Assembly: GCA_011799875.1 (NCBI GenBank) | Contig: CM022302.1 | Coordinates: 181,094,942 to 181,158,941, forward strand | DNA: 64,000 nt | From: Thinopyrum elongatum | Lineage: Eukaryota > Streptophyta > Magnoliopsida > Poales > Poaceae | Reading direction: 5' to 3' | Shown here: piece by piece, positions 1 to 10,926 of the stretch | Layout of the letters: every line of letters begins with the position of its first letter | How positions within the stretch are numbered: the first letter of the stretch is position 1 | Translations under genes and position numbers: made by a program | The notes under the pieces: model-generated | What the model saw: only the letters and a program-made list of their open reading frames with translations | Database searches by the model: none | Told to the model about the DNA's origin: nothing

Positions 1-508
1 GCTGATAGCAGGCATGACTTGACGTCTCCACATAAGACGCCGTGCGTAACATCCGTCGATAGAGCATCCACCGGTGGCTTCACCTGCCGGCGACAGGCAC
101 TGCCTGACAACTCCGAAAGAGTCACATGTGTCACCTGCCGAGCCGCATCAAACCCGATATGTTGATGGAAGGGATGTCCCATACCGCCACCAGCCTAAGA
201 AGGCCGTCACCACCTCGAGATCCAGACTCCGAGTCGCCCACACGACCCCGGAGTCAGCCGCCGTTGATGAAGAGGGGCCGCCGCCTCGCTTCCGGGTGCT
301 AAAGGGAGCACCCACCATCGCGCCAGCTGCTGTCGTCGCCCATACAACGACAACCGCCCCGCGATCCCGCATCAAGCACCGTCGATGCCGGAGGAAGCTC
401 CGGCCGCCACGTGCGTCCTGCGACGAGCACGGAAACGGGATCCCAAGATCCGTTGCCACCAGCGCCGCCACAAGGACCCACCACCTGGCCCGTCATCCCG
501 GTGGAAGG
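1..508. repeat. GC-rich repeat remnant, left part
   Basis: This GC-rich stretch is continuous with 4707-5260 once the solo LTR at 514-4701 and its duplicated GACAC are removed, so both belong to one older repeat. Long overlapping open frames occur on both strands (for example 74-577 on + and 148-471 on -). They are rich in Pro, Arg, Ala and His, share no recognisable domain, and look like by-products of high GC. I cannot name the family. Confidence 0.4.
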
Positions 509-2610
509 GACACTGTAACATCCCCAGCCTCACACCACAGTGATCACCCTCTGATCATGCCAAGTCACCATGATTAACTAAGCTTGATCATCGTTGCATC
601 ATAACCCATTTCCAATTCCAACTCAAATTGAAATTCAAATACAAAGTAAAAATAAAAGTTGTTCAAATCAGAAATTAAAATGTTCATAGTGTTTCAAATA
701 TTATTAAAGCCATTATAAAAATATCATCAACATTACTTGAATTCCTGAAATGACCTAAGCATCCAATAACAGTAGCAAATCAGCCTATTTAATCCCTTTC
801 TCATTTAAACAAAATCCAAACAAATTCAAGTGGTCCCCAAACTTTTTGTGCAGCATCATAATATTGCGCTTTAATTGTGTGTCAGATTTCATAAACAACT
901 AAAATAATTTACTAGTCTAAATTAATACAAAACAGAGAGTAGAAAGAAATAACAGAAAAGAAAAACAAAAAGAAATGAAAGGACCTACTGTGCACTTACC
1001 TGGCCTCTGGGCCGAGGCCACAGTGCGCCCAGCCAGCCCAACTGGCCCAGCCACCGCAGCTCATCGTCCTCCTCGCGCCGCTGTCACGCCCGCGCGCTGA
1101 CACGCCGTCGTCCGTCGCCGTGTCGTTAATCCCGCGGAGCCTCGTCGCCTACAAGTGCTACCCCGACGCCTCCCGCAACCCTAGCCCCTCAGTCTCTCCC
1201 TCGCCCTCCCCTACACTCGAAAAATGGCGGCGCCCGAAAGCTTCGACGCCGCGCAACCCCCACCGTCGCGGCCATCGAGCCCCTCCGGCCTCGCCTCCGT
1301 GTCCACGCGCTCTAGGCCCCTCGTCTCCATCGAGTGGGAGCTCTGCATCGATCCAGGGAGCAGCGCGGCCACAGGATCGAACCGATCCCCTTCTCAGCAT
1401 CGCCGGCGCCAGCCGCCGATCCCCGTCAACCCCCGGCTCGTCTGCGCTACTAAGCTGTCCCGGGCTTTTCTTAGCCGCACTGTGAGACCCATCTCTCTCT
1501 CTGCCCCGTCTCCGCGCCGCTCATTTCTTCCCTAGCCGGCTCACCGTGTCCTGTCCGCCGCCCGAGCTCACCGTAGCTGACGTGCCCGACCACCATAGCC
1601 CGCGACAGTAGCTTAGATCAACGCGGCGCTTCGCACTTGTTTGAATGAGCCCGAATGAGCGCGCCAAACCGCACCGTGGACGCGTGCCCGATCTGCGCCC
1701 GGGAGCTCCGCCACCAACCATCATCGCCGGCGTCGCTCCGGCCACTTCCGCGTCCAGCCACTCACCCCATGCGATGCGGCTCCGTCCGCTCGATCCAGAG
1801 AGCCAAAGAACGGCCGAAGAGGCCCTCCGTAGACGAAATCCAGGCTCGCCGGAGTTTCTCGCCGCCGTGTGAGCTCACCGGAGAGCTCTGGTGGTCGGCG
1901 TCCTACGTGGCCGCCACCTGGCGCCGCGGGCCCCACCGCTCGGTCACTGACACTGGGTCCCACTGGACCCAGTTGACCAAGTCAACACACGTTTACTGTT
2001 CCCCTCTGCCACTGACATGTGGGGCCGGTTGGTTAGTTAACTGTTAATGACTGATTAATCATTCTGTTAGTTTAAATAGGTCACTGACAGGCTGGGCCCA
2101 CCAGATAATTAACTCTGCTAGCTTAACTTTAAACACTGTTAAAGCCTCTGAGGCTGACAGGTGGGTCCCATAGGTCAGGTTTGACCTGGACCGATCTGTT
2201 GACTGCTGACATCATCTCTGAGTCATGCTGACGTCATATATCATTTTCTGTTAATTAAAATAATTCCAAAAAATCATTTAAACTTCAAAAATTCGTAACT
2301 TTTAAACCGTAGCTCAGATCGAAAAACTTAAAACATGAAAGTTGCTTAGAACGACGAGACGAGTTTGATTGTGCCATCTGTTTCCATGTCGGAACCCCCT
2401 ACGTAGGAGTACTCGTAACTCCGAGCCCGATTCTGATAAATGAATAGTGCATAGTCATCGGTTAACGAATCCAACTTAATTCCTAAAATAACTAAAAATG
2501 ATTTAGGCATATTTCAGGCAACCCTGCACTGCATCCTAGTCATGACATGTTCTGTGTTGCATCGTTGGCTGTGTATTTATATGTTTCTTCCCCCTCTTCT
2601 CTCTCGGTAG

Positions 2611-2700
2611 ACCCCGACGTCGACGTAGCTCCCGAGGCCGACGCTGCTCAGGAGCCCGACGACGCAGTTGACGACCTTGCCCTTGCCGTCGAGCAGACAG
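2611..2700 (+). other. Exon-like acidic island inside the solo LTR
   Basis: A pyrimidine tract ending in TAG (2608-2610) is followed by 90 bases readable as an Asp/Glu/Ala-rich peptide with no stop in one phase, then CAG followed by GCAAG, which resembles a GC-AG intron donor. The equivalent site in the related LTR (31226-31315) is also 90 bases, in the same phase, with the same acidic character and the same flanking signals. It may be a real exon of a transcript made from this LTR family or a relic of one. I recognise no protein family. Confidence 0.35.
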
Positions 2701-3011
2701 GCAAGCACCCCATTTTTGAGCATTCTGATATCGCCCACTCTCTTCTTTCTTATGCTTGCATTAGAAGTTACTGCTGCTACTGTTGTCCTATATCTGTTGC
2801 ATAGCCTGTTTACTTGTAACCTGCTGTTGATACTTACCTGTTAACCTAAACTGTTTAGTATAGGATGGATAGAGCCCTATCAGAGACCCACTTGTCCCGA
2901 CTGCCCCGCTGGACTCTCAGAAGACCCGATCAACGGGATTGAAGACCAGGCCCCGACACCGCACGTCACTTCCCATTAGTTGCCGACACTACTAGGTTAC
3001 TATCGAGTGCC

Positions 3012-3212
3012 GAGGGTGATACCTCGTCAGCACTTCAGATGATAACCTTGTAGGTTAGTTAATTGGTCGTGGAAAGCGAGGGTGATTCCTCCTACACCAC
3101 CATCGATACCAACGCTGTCGTGCAACACTTCAAGTGTGGACCTCGAGGGTGATTCCTCCTTCGTTCACCTTGACGATAACATCAAATGGGATTCCATAGG
3201 GGGTGATTCCTC
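3012..3212 (+). repeat. Four spaced GAGG...CCTC hairpin-like motifs
   Basis: The motif GAGGGTGATTCCTC or a close variant occurs at 3012-3025, 3078-3091, 3145-3158 and about 3199-3212. Each has complementary GAGG and CCTC arms. The related LTR has four copies at matching places (31629-31642, 31696-31709, 31760-31773, 31813-31826). The sequence between copies has diverged more than the motif. Confidence 0.6.
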
Positions 3213-4292
3213 AGGGTTCCCTTTGGTGTCAGACACACGGATACTTTGGATACTATGACTGATCACTGAACCATGACACTAAAGACGGGTCGGCCCTGAG
3301 GGGTACCCGCGCGAGCTTAATAGCGAGTGATGTGGAATCGGGTGTACCTGGAGGGTACCCGAGAGTTGAACACAAGGCGTGGCCGGGCATTCTTAGCCCT
3401 TGCCGCAAGTCCTCGAGACGGGGCGACGGGGCCACATTGATCGTGAGTCTCTGCTCTTTACCGCGCGCTCCTAATCCACTAACGGTTTGGATATTTGATC
3501 CGAGGGGCCTCTGGCCTGATAGCACTAACCATCACATGGGCATAGTATGGGCGTTCTGCGTCGTATACTTCAGCCGAAGCTTAATAGACGTCAGCAACTG
3601 AGCGGCACACGCTGGGTTGGACTGGGAACGCAACCGCACTTGTATAAGGGGTTGCTAGGTCTGCTCACCGGCGGTGTACGCAACGTGCAGGAGCGTCCAG
3701 GGCGATGGCCCAAGACCCCTGGGGGCATAGGTTAGTCCGGCGTGCTGACCTCTCTGTTAAGTTTTTGGTCGGGTTGCGGCGTGTTGCTTAGCCGAGGCCG
3801 GGCATGACCCAGAAAAGTGTGTCCGGCCGGAGTTAAGCGAGCGTGGTGGGTAAGTTGGTGCACCCCTGCAGGGAAGAACTAATCTATCGATAGCCTGCCC
3901 TACGGTAATGGACACTCGGAGTTGTATCCCGATCGGTACAACTAGAATTGGTGACTTCAGATGAAATGGATAGTATGGCTTTGGGATTGCTTTCTCGCAG
4001 GGAGTCGAGGAAGAATCTCTGGCCGAGGTTGATGATATTACTACTACTTTACATTATGTTAATCTGCACTCTTCTAATGCTGCAAGACCGATGAAGATGC
4101 TTGAAGATGCTAGTCTTCGATTGGACTAGGCCTTCCCTCTATTCTGGCATTTCTGCAGCCCAGTCCACATATACATCCCTCCTTTGAAAATGTTGCATAT
4201 GTAGTGTAGATCCTTGCTTGCTGAGTACTTCGGATGAGTACTCACGTTTGCTTTACTTTCTTTTTCTCCCCATATCCATATGTCGCCGCCAG

Positions 4293-4396
4293 ATGACGGA
4301 GCCCCTAAGGTAGCTGCCCCCGTCGACGACTACGGCTACTACTACTACCCTCCCGGCGAGTACTACTACGAGGAGCCGACCGATGACCAGGAGTAG
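4293..4396 (+). other. Exon-like island ending in a Tyr/Glu/Asp-rich tail
   Basis: After a pyrimidine-rich stretch ending in CAG (4290-4292), the sequence reads open to a TAG at 4394-4396. The peptide starts DDGAPK, contains runs of Tyr (YGYYYYPPGEYYYEE) and ends PTDDQE. The inverted copy reads almost the same peptide near 27650-27755. The copy at 32818-32915 keeps the start DDG and the end DQE-stop but has one internal stop. Conservation of reading phase suggests the island once coded, or still codes, for the C-terminus of a small acidic protein. Confidence 0.35.
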
Positions 4397-4706
4397 GATT
4401 CGGAGGGTCCTAGGCAGGAGGCCTACGCCTTTCGATCATAGTATTTTATTTTGTCCTGCCTTCCTAAAGGCATATCTCTATTCCTGTAATATATCTGTAC
4501 TCAGATATCTGATGCTTCCGCTGACACTTGTATGCCATCGAGCTATGTATTCGAGCCCTCGAGGCCCTGGCTTGTAATATAAAGCTTGTATGACTTTATT
4601 TATGTTTTAGAGTTGTGTTGTGATATCTTCAAGTGAGTCCTTAGGCTTGATCGTGTGCATTGCGTGTATGATTAATGCACGATTAGGCCGGGGTCGTCAC
4701 AGACAC

Positions 4707-5260
4707 CGCCACCATAATGGCTGGATCCGGGCCAGCCGTCGCCATCGCCACCGTCAAGTTCGGATCCAGGCCAGACACCGCCGCCGCCACTGCCACCGGC
4801 CACGTCCAGGACCACCTCCATCCCTTGTTCGCGCCCGGCCGATCGCCACGTCACGCCCAGCCGAACACCGCCCGCGCCACCAAGTGCCGCCGCCGTGCCT
4901 TGGATTAGCATGGCGCCCTCGCTGAAGCCGTCGTCCCACGCCACGCCGCGTCAAGCGAGGAGAGGAGAAATCCCCGCTGCCGCCTACGCTGACCAGATCG
5001 GCGGCGCACATCGGCAGCAGCGAGGGAGGGAGCAATCTGGAGGAGGTCTAGCCCCGGTGGTGGCTAGGGTTTGCCCCTTCGGTTGCTCGCGGGAGCGACG
5101 CGAGGGGGTACGCGAGGGAATTTATCAATGGGGGGGAATTTCACTTCCCCGGCCTCTTGTTGCAAGCAATTGTGGAATAGGTTTATTCAGCTTGGTGGGC
5201 GATGTAAACTCTTTGTGATCTTAGAACTATTTGGTTCGGTACCTCCATCAACAAGGTAGA
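4707..5260. repeat. GC-rich repeat remnant, right part
   Basis: This is the continuation of the repeat at 1-508 beyond the solo LTR. It is GC-rich to about 5150, with a repeated GGATCC(A/G)GGCCAG phrase near 4725 and 4762, and then becomes AT-rich. It contains GGCTAGGGTTTG near 5065, a phrase common in 5' regions of grass genes and of gypsy leaders. No protein domain is visible. Confidence 0.35.
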
Positions 5261-5900
5261 TAGCGCCAACTATTTAAAAGATGATAAAAACATCGTCGAG
5301 CACCTTACGTCCCTAAGCTCAACACATTATTTCTTGCAAATTACTTTATTCCACTACCATGCTTCTATAACTAGCTTGCTTGTTTAGTCCTAATGATCAA
5401 CTAGAAGTAGCTGCTCTAAAATTTGCTAACTCATTGAAATTTGGTGTAGAATCTTTTATAGGACTATTCACCCCCTCTAGTCCTTAAACATTTTATCCTA
5501 ATAAAGTGGAATGAAGCTTTCAAGTTATTATATGTGACATCTAATAAGCGAGTTGCTTGGTTCCACATACGTGAGGAAAGAGAATATCATGGTGATGGTG
5601 TTGGCAAATGTGGTGACTTTAAGATCGGTGTGTGATGACGTTGAACAACCAATGACTCCAAAAGGCTGTAAACTTAAAACAAGAGTGGGGCATAACTTAA
5701 TTACGTCAAGCAATGACTGTGATGAATAACTAAAAAGGGACTGCAGTTGCAAGTGCAGTCATGCAGAGTCAATGAGGTAGCAACATAGCTCAAAATGAGT
5801 TATTCAAGTCCAAGGTGCATGAAGATTCATGAATGACGGCCTTAAGATGTCGATGATATATTTTTCAAGGAGTTCTATAGATGTGTATGTAAATGAAGTT
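5261..5900. other. Unassigned AT-rich DNA
   Basis: I see no gene, terminal repeat or target duplication here. The phrase CTATTCACCCCCTCTAG near 5465 resembles sequence often found beside copia LTRs, but no matching LTR could be delimited. Confidence 0.3.
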
Positions 5901-5919
5901 ATGTTACAAATGGACTCGC

Positions 5920-6128
5920 AAATAACGAATGGTTATATGTTTGAGTCTAGTGACCGCATTTTTATGGATTTATTCTAGTGCCTCCTGTGAGGTGCATTCA
6001 ATGGGAGGAGAAGTTTTCGTCGACTACAAAGACGTGTGTGATGAATTCTTCAATCCCAAGATGTTGTGCCAGCTCAGTATCACGAAGGTGCTTATAGGGG
6101 TAAGGTATGTGTGCGTGCATTCATAGGG
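5920..6128 (+). mobile_element. Non-LTR-like 3' tail, left half
   Basis: The phrases around 6069-6128 (CAGCTCAGTAT, GGTGCTTATAGGGGTAAGG, GTGCGTGCATTCATAGG) match, from memory, a widespread Triticeae retroposon tail. The tail resumes at 7883-7941 (GTGTATGTGCGTGTATATGAG, then an A-rich end). The two halves are separated by the DNA element at 6132-7879. The left boundary is not defined, and the LINE or SINE class is not certain. Confidence 0.35.
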
Positions 6129-6131
6129 TTA

Positions 6132-7879
6132 GGGCATTTCCAACGCCAACCACAAACCGGGTACCGCATTTGTTCGCGGACAGGAGGGCCAGTCGGCGGA
6201 CAGGGAGGACTAATCTGCGGACACAAATGCGGCAGGCGGCCATCCAAGCTGTCCGCATATGTTTGGTTACATTTTGGAAGAATTTTAACGCAAATGAACA
6301 AATTTGATGCATATTTGAACGCATCGGACAATATTCGTTCATACTTGGATATTTTTTACAGGAAACTGGATGCTTTTCATCTAAATCGGAGGAAATTTAA
6401 TACATTTAGACATATTTCAACTAGACCTAAACCTAGCCTAAAATGACTGCCGGTGCCCGTTCCCCGTATTGGCCGACCATGATCCCCGAAAATTGAAGCC
6501 CCGCTTCTTCCGCAGCCATGAGTGCCGAGAACTAAAGCTATCCGCCTCCACGCCGCCGGCAAGCGGCTAATGAGCCAACGATGTTGAGGCCACTAAGCTT
6601 GGCTTCAACTGGACGGGAGGAGCGGTGGCCTTCATGGGATACAAGTGTCGGCGACCACCCATGCGCTCTCTTCCTTGTTGTCGGCGACACTCATGGACGT
6701 GTCGGCTTCATGGTAGTGGTGGCGGGGTGCGGCCGAGCTGGCGAGCTTGTCTTCGTCCTCGCTCTTGATGAACACCTCATCCGCCACCATGTCCAACTCC
6801 TTGTAGGCGGCCTCTAAATTCGCCTGATACTAGTGGTAGCGCCAGCGCTCGCGACTGATGTCGCGGGCGGAGAGGTAGGAGTTGAGCAGTGCCTCCTGCT
6901 CTCCCACCTCCATGTCCGGCATGGTGTCCGTGCCAGCGGCGAGTAGCTCTTCCGCACTCTGGTGCTCGTCGAGGAGGAGGAGGTTGTAATACTGATGGAC
7001 CTGCGTCTGTCGGAACGATGCCTTCCGCTCCTCTAGCATCATGTCCATGTAGTGAGCACGGTCCTTGCCCATGGTGATGCCGGCATTGGCTGGCGTGGAC
7101 GGCGGTGCTAGCTCATCGCAGGCCGCCTCTGCCATTGGTGCGCCCGCAGCGTCGGCCATCAGCGAGCTCTTCCATCTGGCGCCCTATGAGCCGACCACAA
7201 CGGTGATGATCTCCTCCTTCTGTTCGGACGAGAGGTCGTCCCACAAGGCTTTGGAGCTCGAGGAGGCCATGTAGGGTGTAGTGCAGAGAGGAGATAGAGA
7301 GCGGAGGAGGGTGGATGGGATGCAGTTGTGCTGCCAGCATGTGGGGGTTAAATAGCAGGCGGACGATAGGCCAGGCCGCGAGGTCCTTAATGGTGGGTGG
7401 CAGACGGAAGGACTAGTGGCGTCGGAGCAGGTTCCTTGGCAACCGCGTGCGTTTAATGGAGGAAGGCCGGCGGGCTGGTGTCATTGGAATGCGGAGAGAC
7501 GAGGCATGCACCGAGAAGCGGCGCTGTGACGCTCTCGGCTGGCGCACCGCTTCAATGTTGGCTCTAGTGGTAGGTTGCATCTGCTCTGGACCGGCATGAA
7601 TGCGACACTGACGCTCTGATGCGGCAGTGACCAAAAGTCGGGCAGGAACACACGCGGGCGAGGGAGAGGTTTTTTTGGTGGCCAATGTTAATCAGACGCG
7701 GGAGTGCCAGTGGTTCCGACGCCCGCAAAGCCCCCCCCAAGTTTATCTCCAGTTGAGGGAAAAAGTGCATCCCGACCGCCGAACTAACCAATGCGGGGCC
7801 GCGTTGGATGACAAAACACATCCTGACCATGCAGTCCGGACGGTTGCGGGCGTTTTGAGGGTCGGTGTTGGAGATGCCC
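6132..7879 (-). mobile_element. DNA element with GGGCATTTCCAACG ends (Harbinger-like?)
   Basis: The left end GGGCATTTCCAAC (6132) and the right end GTTGGAGATGCCC (7867-7879) are inverted repeats with one mismatch over 13 bp. Flanking triplets are TTA (6129-6131) and TTC (7880-7882), consistent with a decayed 3-bp duplication as made by PIF/Harbinger elements. Removing the element joins two halves of a recognisable retroposon tail (5920-6128 and 7883-7941), which supports these borders. It carries no transposase, only a decayed gene on the - strand with its own promoter-like sequence. Confidence 0.5.
6580..7270 (-). pseudogene. Decayed element-borne gene, unknown function
   Basis: Starting at the ATG complementary to 7268-7270, one frame reads MASSSSKALWDDLSSEQKEE and continues through an acidic, helix-prone protein. 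It includes MDMMLEERKASFRQTQVHQY around residues 70-90 and a C-terminal SEDEDK stretch. In-frame stops occur after residue 28, after RERWRYH (stop at 6830-6832) and again downstream. A TATTTAA-type box lies upstream (complement of about 7348-7354), followed by a pyrimidine-rich leader. No catalytic domain is visible. From memory, such short acidic proteins are often annotated as hypothetical in Triticeae. It may have been captured by, or belong to, the surrounding DNA element. Confidence 0.45.
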
Positions 7880-7882
7880 TTC

Positions 7883-7941
7883 GGTGTATGTGCGTGTATA
7901 TGAGCATATGCATTTGTAATGTATTCAGGAAAAACCAAGCC
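7883..7941 (+). mobile_element. Non-LTR-like 3' tail, right half
   Basis: This continues the tail interrupted at 6131. It ends in GGAAAAACC, a short A-rich end, directly before the next DNA element at 7945. Confidence 0.35.
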
Positions 7942-7944
7942 TAA

Positions 7945-9740
7945 GGGCATCTCCAACGCTGGCCTCTAAATTTCCTCCCGCATTCATCCGCGGATCGCTG
8001 CGGGGGTACCAGTCCACGGACACGGACGCGGGAGCCGGCCATTCAAAGCTATGTTCGGTTACATTTCAAATGAATTTAATACAAATGAACAAATTTGATT
8101 CAAACTCAAACAAACCAGGCGATATTAATTTGAATTAGGATGACTTTTTACATAAACCAGACGATATTTCGTCCGGTGAACTAAAAACGTTAAAAAAAAC
8201 TAACTCTACACTACCCTATACTTGACGATGACCTCGTAGGCCATGCCGGGCTGGCCGGCAGCTCCTCCGTCATCGTCACCGGAGCCGTTGTCGGAGTCGC
8301 TGGAGTCGGGCTTCGGGCGGCGGAAGGGTCGCGGCAGGGCTTCCCGACAGCAGCCTGACTCTCGTGGATGATCCTCTTTGCTTCCTCCTACACCTTGCGC
8401 AGTGCGGCCGCGGCCACCGACGACGTGGGCGGGGGGCAAGGGCGGCGGGCCTTGGAGGAGGCGGCGGTGGCGGCGGTCTCGCCAGAGACCACTCCTGGCC
8501 GTACATGGACATCTCCCCGTCGAGGCAGCAGAGACGGCGCTTCCTCGTCTCCGCCGTCGTCTTGGAGCGTTCCAGAGCCCAAGCATACGCCAACCCCTGG
8601 TCCACCGTGACGTGTGGCGGCGAGACATCATAGTCCGCGATCTCTGACCAGCGCGCCGCGTTGCGCCTGTCCCGCCGCCGCCGCTCCCTGTTGACGTACT
8701 CCGCCGCCGTTAGGGCACTCTGGGAGGACGAGCTGTTGTCGTCATTGCCACCGTCGCGTAGGTAGTGGCGAAGGCGACCGCGCGCCTAAGCGGCGATCGC
8801 ATGGTGCAGGGGTGGCGGCGAGCGTCGCTCCTCCTTGATGTGGCGGGCTGGCAGAGTGCGCCGCTCCTCCTTGACGTACCGAGGCAGCCGCGAGAGCCTC
8901 TCCTCCTTGACGCGTAGGAGGGGCGGCGATAGGTGCTCCTCCTTGACGCGGCTTCCGATTTGGACTCCGCGGTTGCGCGGGGGAGAGCGGGGAGGGGATG
9001 CGGGCTCCGGCTTGACGCGGAGGAGCCTCTCTGGTGGCGTCGTCGGGCCGTCGACATGAAGGATGGAGCGACGGAGCATGACCTCCATCTGCTGCTCGTA
9101 CTCCTCTTTCGTGGCCGCTTAGATCGCGTCCTGCGTCGCCGGCTGCTATTGCGGCGGCTGGTCCTTCTCGTCGCCAAAGGAGATGACGATCTCCTCCTTC
9201 GCCGAGGAGCCGGCCGTTGATGAGAAAAACGGCCCCAGAGTTCGAGGGCGGTGTCGCCACGAACCTTCGGAGCCCGTTCCGAAACTGCCGCCTGGCGTCG
9301 CCCAGGCCCACGGCTTGCCCATCGTCGAAATTATGGAGGAAGATGGGAGGTGAGGACAAGGACGTGCAGAGCGATGCGGTGAGTGCGATGTGTACGCCGC
9401 CGGAGCACGGCTTATATAGCATTGGCCAGGCCATGCGAACGGACGGTCAACCGCTTCAGTGCGGCACAGCGGCCGGAGTTGGCTCCTCGGGAAGCTGCGT
9501 CCGCATTGAAGTGGCGGGTCTTGAGAGGTCACGTCGATCAGCGCCGCCCTCTAATCCGGTCACATCACGTGGCATCAATGCCGACCACTGCATGCTCTGG
9601 GGCAACATGGATGCGACGCGGGAAACTGTGGGTGCATCGGATGGAAAACACGGAACAAACAGGGGAGGTTGTTTAGTGTGCCAAATTAGTGAGACGCAGA
9701 CTGAGGTTCAAGTATGTGTGTTGAAGATCGATAAATCATG
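7945..9740 (-). mobile_element. Second DNA element with GGGCATCTCCAACG left end
   Basis: The left end GGGCATCTCCAACG starts at 7945 after TAA (7942-7944), the same kind of terminus as the element at 6132. The right border is uncertain. A matching inverted end, GTTGAAGATGCCC, lies at 10914-10926, followed by TAT. If it is the partner, the element spans 7945-10926. Sequence resembling the first element's gene neighbourhood stops near 9740, so the annotated end is provisional. The element contains a decayed gene on the - strand. Confidence 0.4.
8206..9322 (-). pseudogene. Decayed element-borne gene with VKEE repeats
   Basis: From the ATG at 9322 one frame reads MGKPWAWATPGGSFGTGSEG, then crosses several in-frame stops (two near 9120-9148, another at 8786-8788). 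It then enters a series of VKEE/IKEE-(R/H)xSPP repeats (about 8800-9010) and a segment with EYVNRERRRRDRRNAARW followed by DYDVSPP (about 8600-8720). A frameshift near 8340 leads to an acidic Ser/Asp tail ending VKYRVV at 8206. A TATATAAG box lies upstream on the same strand (about 9411-9419). The layout resembles hypothetical proteins common in Triticeae DNA elements. No enzymatic motif is visible, and the reading frame is clearly broken. Confidence 0.45.
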
Positions 9741-10913
9741 AGTGGACATGCAGCCATGCGAGGTCGGTATCATGACCGACCGTTCCATGTGATTCGTGTA
9801 GCTCTAATACATCGAGCCTATATAATGAATTACATCCACGGTATACAATTAGTATAGATCGTGTATTACCTGTGACCTTGTCAGGAGATGGCCCACAAAG
9901 GCAGCCTCACTCATTGAAGCGTACGCGCTTTGATTAGCACGTCAGTCCCGATGGTTAGCTGCACCACACTAGTGTTGACCTTGTTAAACATTCGGTAGTA
10001 CTGCATGTATCTGGTAGTACGTGATGCTTGCTCACCTAGAACGCAGACAACCGGCTGGTCTTTGTGTGCATGCAGCAGGATTATGGAAGTCGTAACAGAG
10101 CGATAGATAATTATGGGAACTCTAATCACAGATACCATGCCACACACAGGATAATACAGCAACTAGCAGAGACGACATAAAGAACAGGCGCAGCAGACCA
10201 TGTAAGTGACAAATTGCAACACACCTGACCACCTCATTTACTAGGATTAATGCACCGCACTGTCCTCTTGTCTTAATGCTTCGCCCCACTACACATTTAC
10301 TGCATTAGCTGCATCTAGCAGATTCAATTGACCATGTGTGTTTAAGTAGCTAACGCAAACATGTGTGTTTAGGTTCAAAACACTACCCATAGAAAAAATA
10401 AATCTAATGCTGGTTTTTGTTATTGCGTTAGACCAACATATGTTAATGTTTAAGTAGCACTCACGTGAGCATACAACTGGGTGCCCATAATCTTGACGTA
10501 CATGATTACTTTATTTTGCTGATATGAAACCTAGTCTAGCTAAACATGCACTAACAATGGTGGAGCTAAGCAAACAAAAATCAAATATGACCATAATCAC
10601 ACGAGTCCACAGGCGCATTGAGTGGACCATTAAGATGTTACACCCCACCCCAGCTGCTCATTTAAACAGACTGCATACTTTATCTGCGACATTTATTAGA
10701 TACCTCCCTCTTGCATTTATATATCAGTAGTTCTGACATGCATTTCAGCAAGAGGACAAACTGGTATTATGTATAGACTGTGTATTGCTTGCCTATTCCT
10801 ACGCATTACCGAAGTATTCAATTAATTACTATATTAAATGTGAATCGCATAGCAACAATCGTTGGTCAGGATAACATCCCTCCAAGGCACTATGTCCCAA
10901 AAATCCGCGTCCT
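9741..10913. other. Unassigned low-copy-looking DNA
   Basis: This is about 1.2 kb of moderately AT-rich sequence without a convincing gene, terminal repeat or known element. It may be the right part of the DNA element starting at 7945, or flanking intergenic DNA. Confidence 0.3.
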
Positions 10914-10926
10914 GTTGAAGATGCCC

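Larger units (their letters stand above)
514..4701 (+). mobile_element. Solo LTR, Sukkula/LARD-like, 4188 bp
   Basis: The unit begins TGTAACATCC and ends GGTCGTCACA, so it has TG...CA ends. It is flanked by a perfect 5-bp duplication, GACAC at 509-513 and 4702-4706. No internal domain or second LTR is present, so this is a solo LTR left by LTR-LTR recombination. The order inside is: AT-rich leader, GC-rich block (about 1010-1960), AT-rich block, exon-like island, four GAGG...CCTC motifs, and a final exon-like island. A related copy lies at 29290-33193 in the same orientation, and an inverted fragment at 27338-28298. The length suits the LARD/Sukkula class of very long LTRs. The family name is from memory, and the transcribed strand is not certain. 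Confidence 0.85.

Noticed and set aside
10914..10926. Right terminus of the DNA element beginning at 7945
   Set aside because: GTTGAAGATGCCC matches the inverted end with one mismatch, but the flanking triplets differ (TAA and TAT) and the intervening DNA is unlike the element. Kept only as a possibility.
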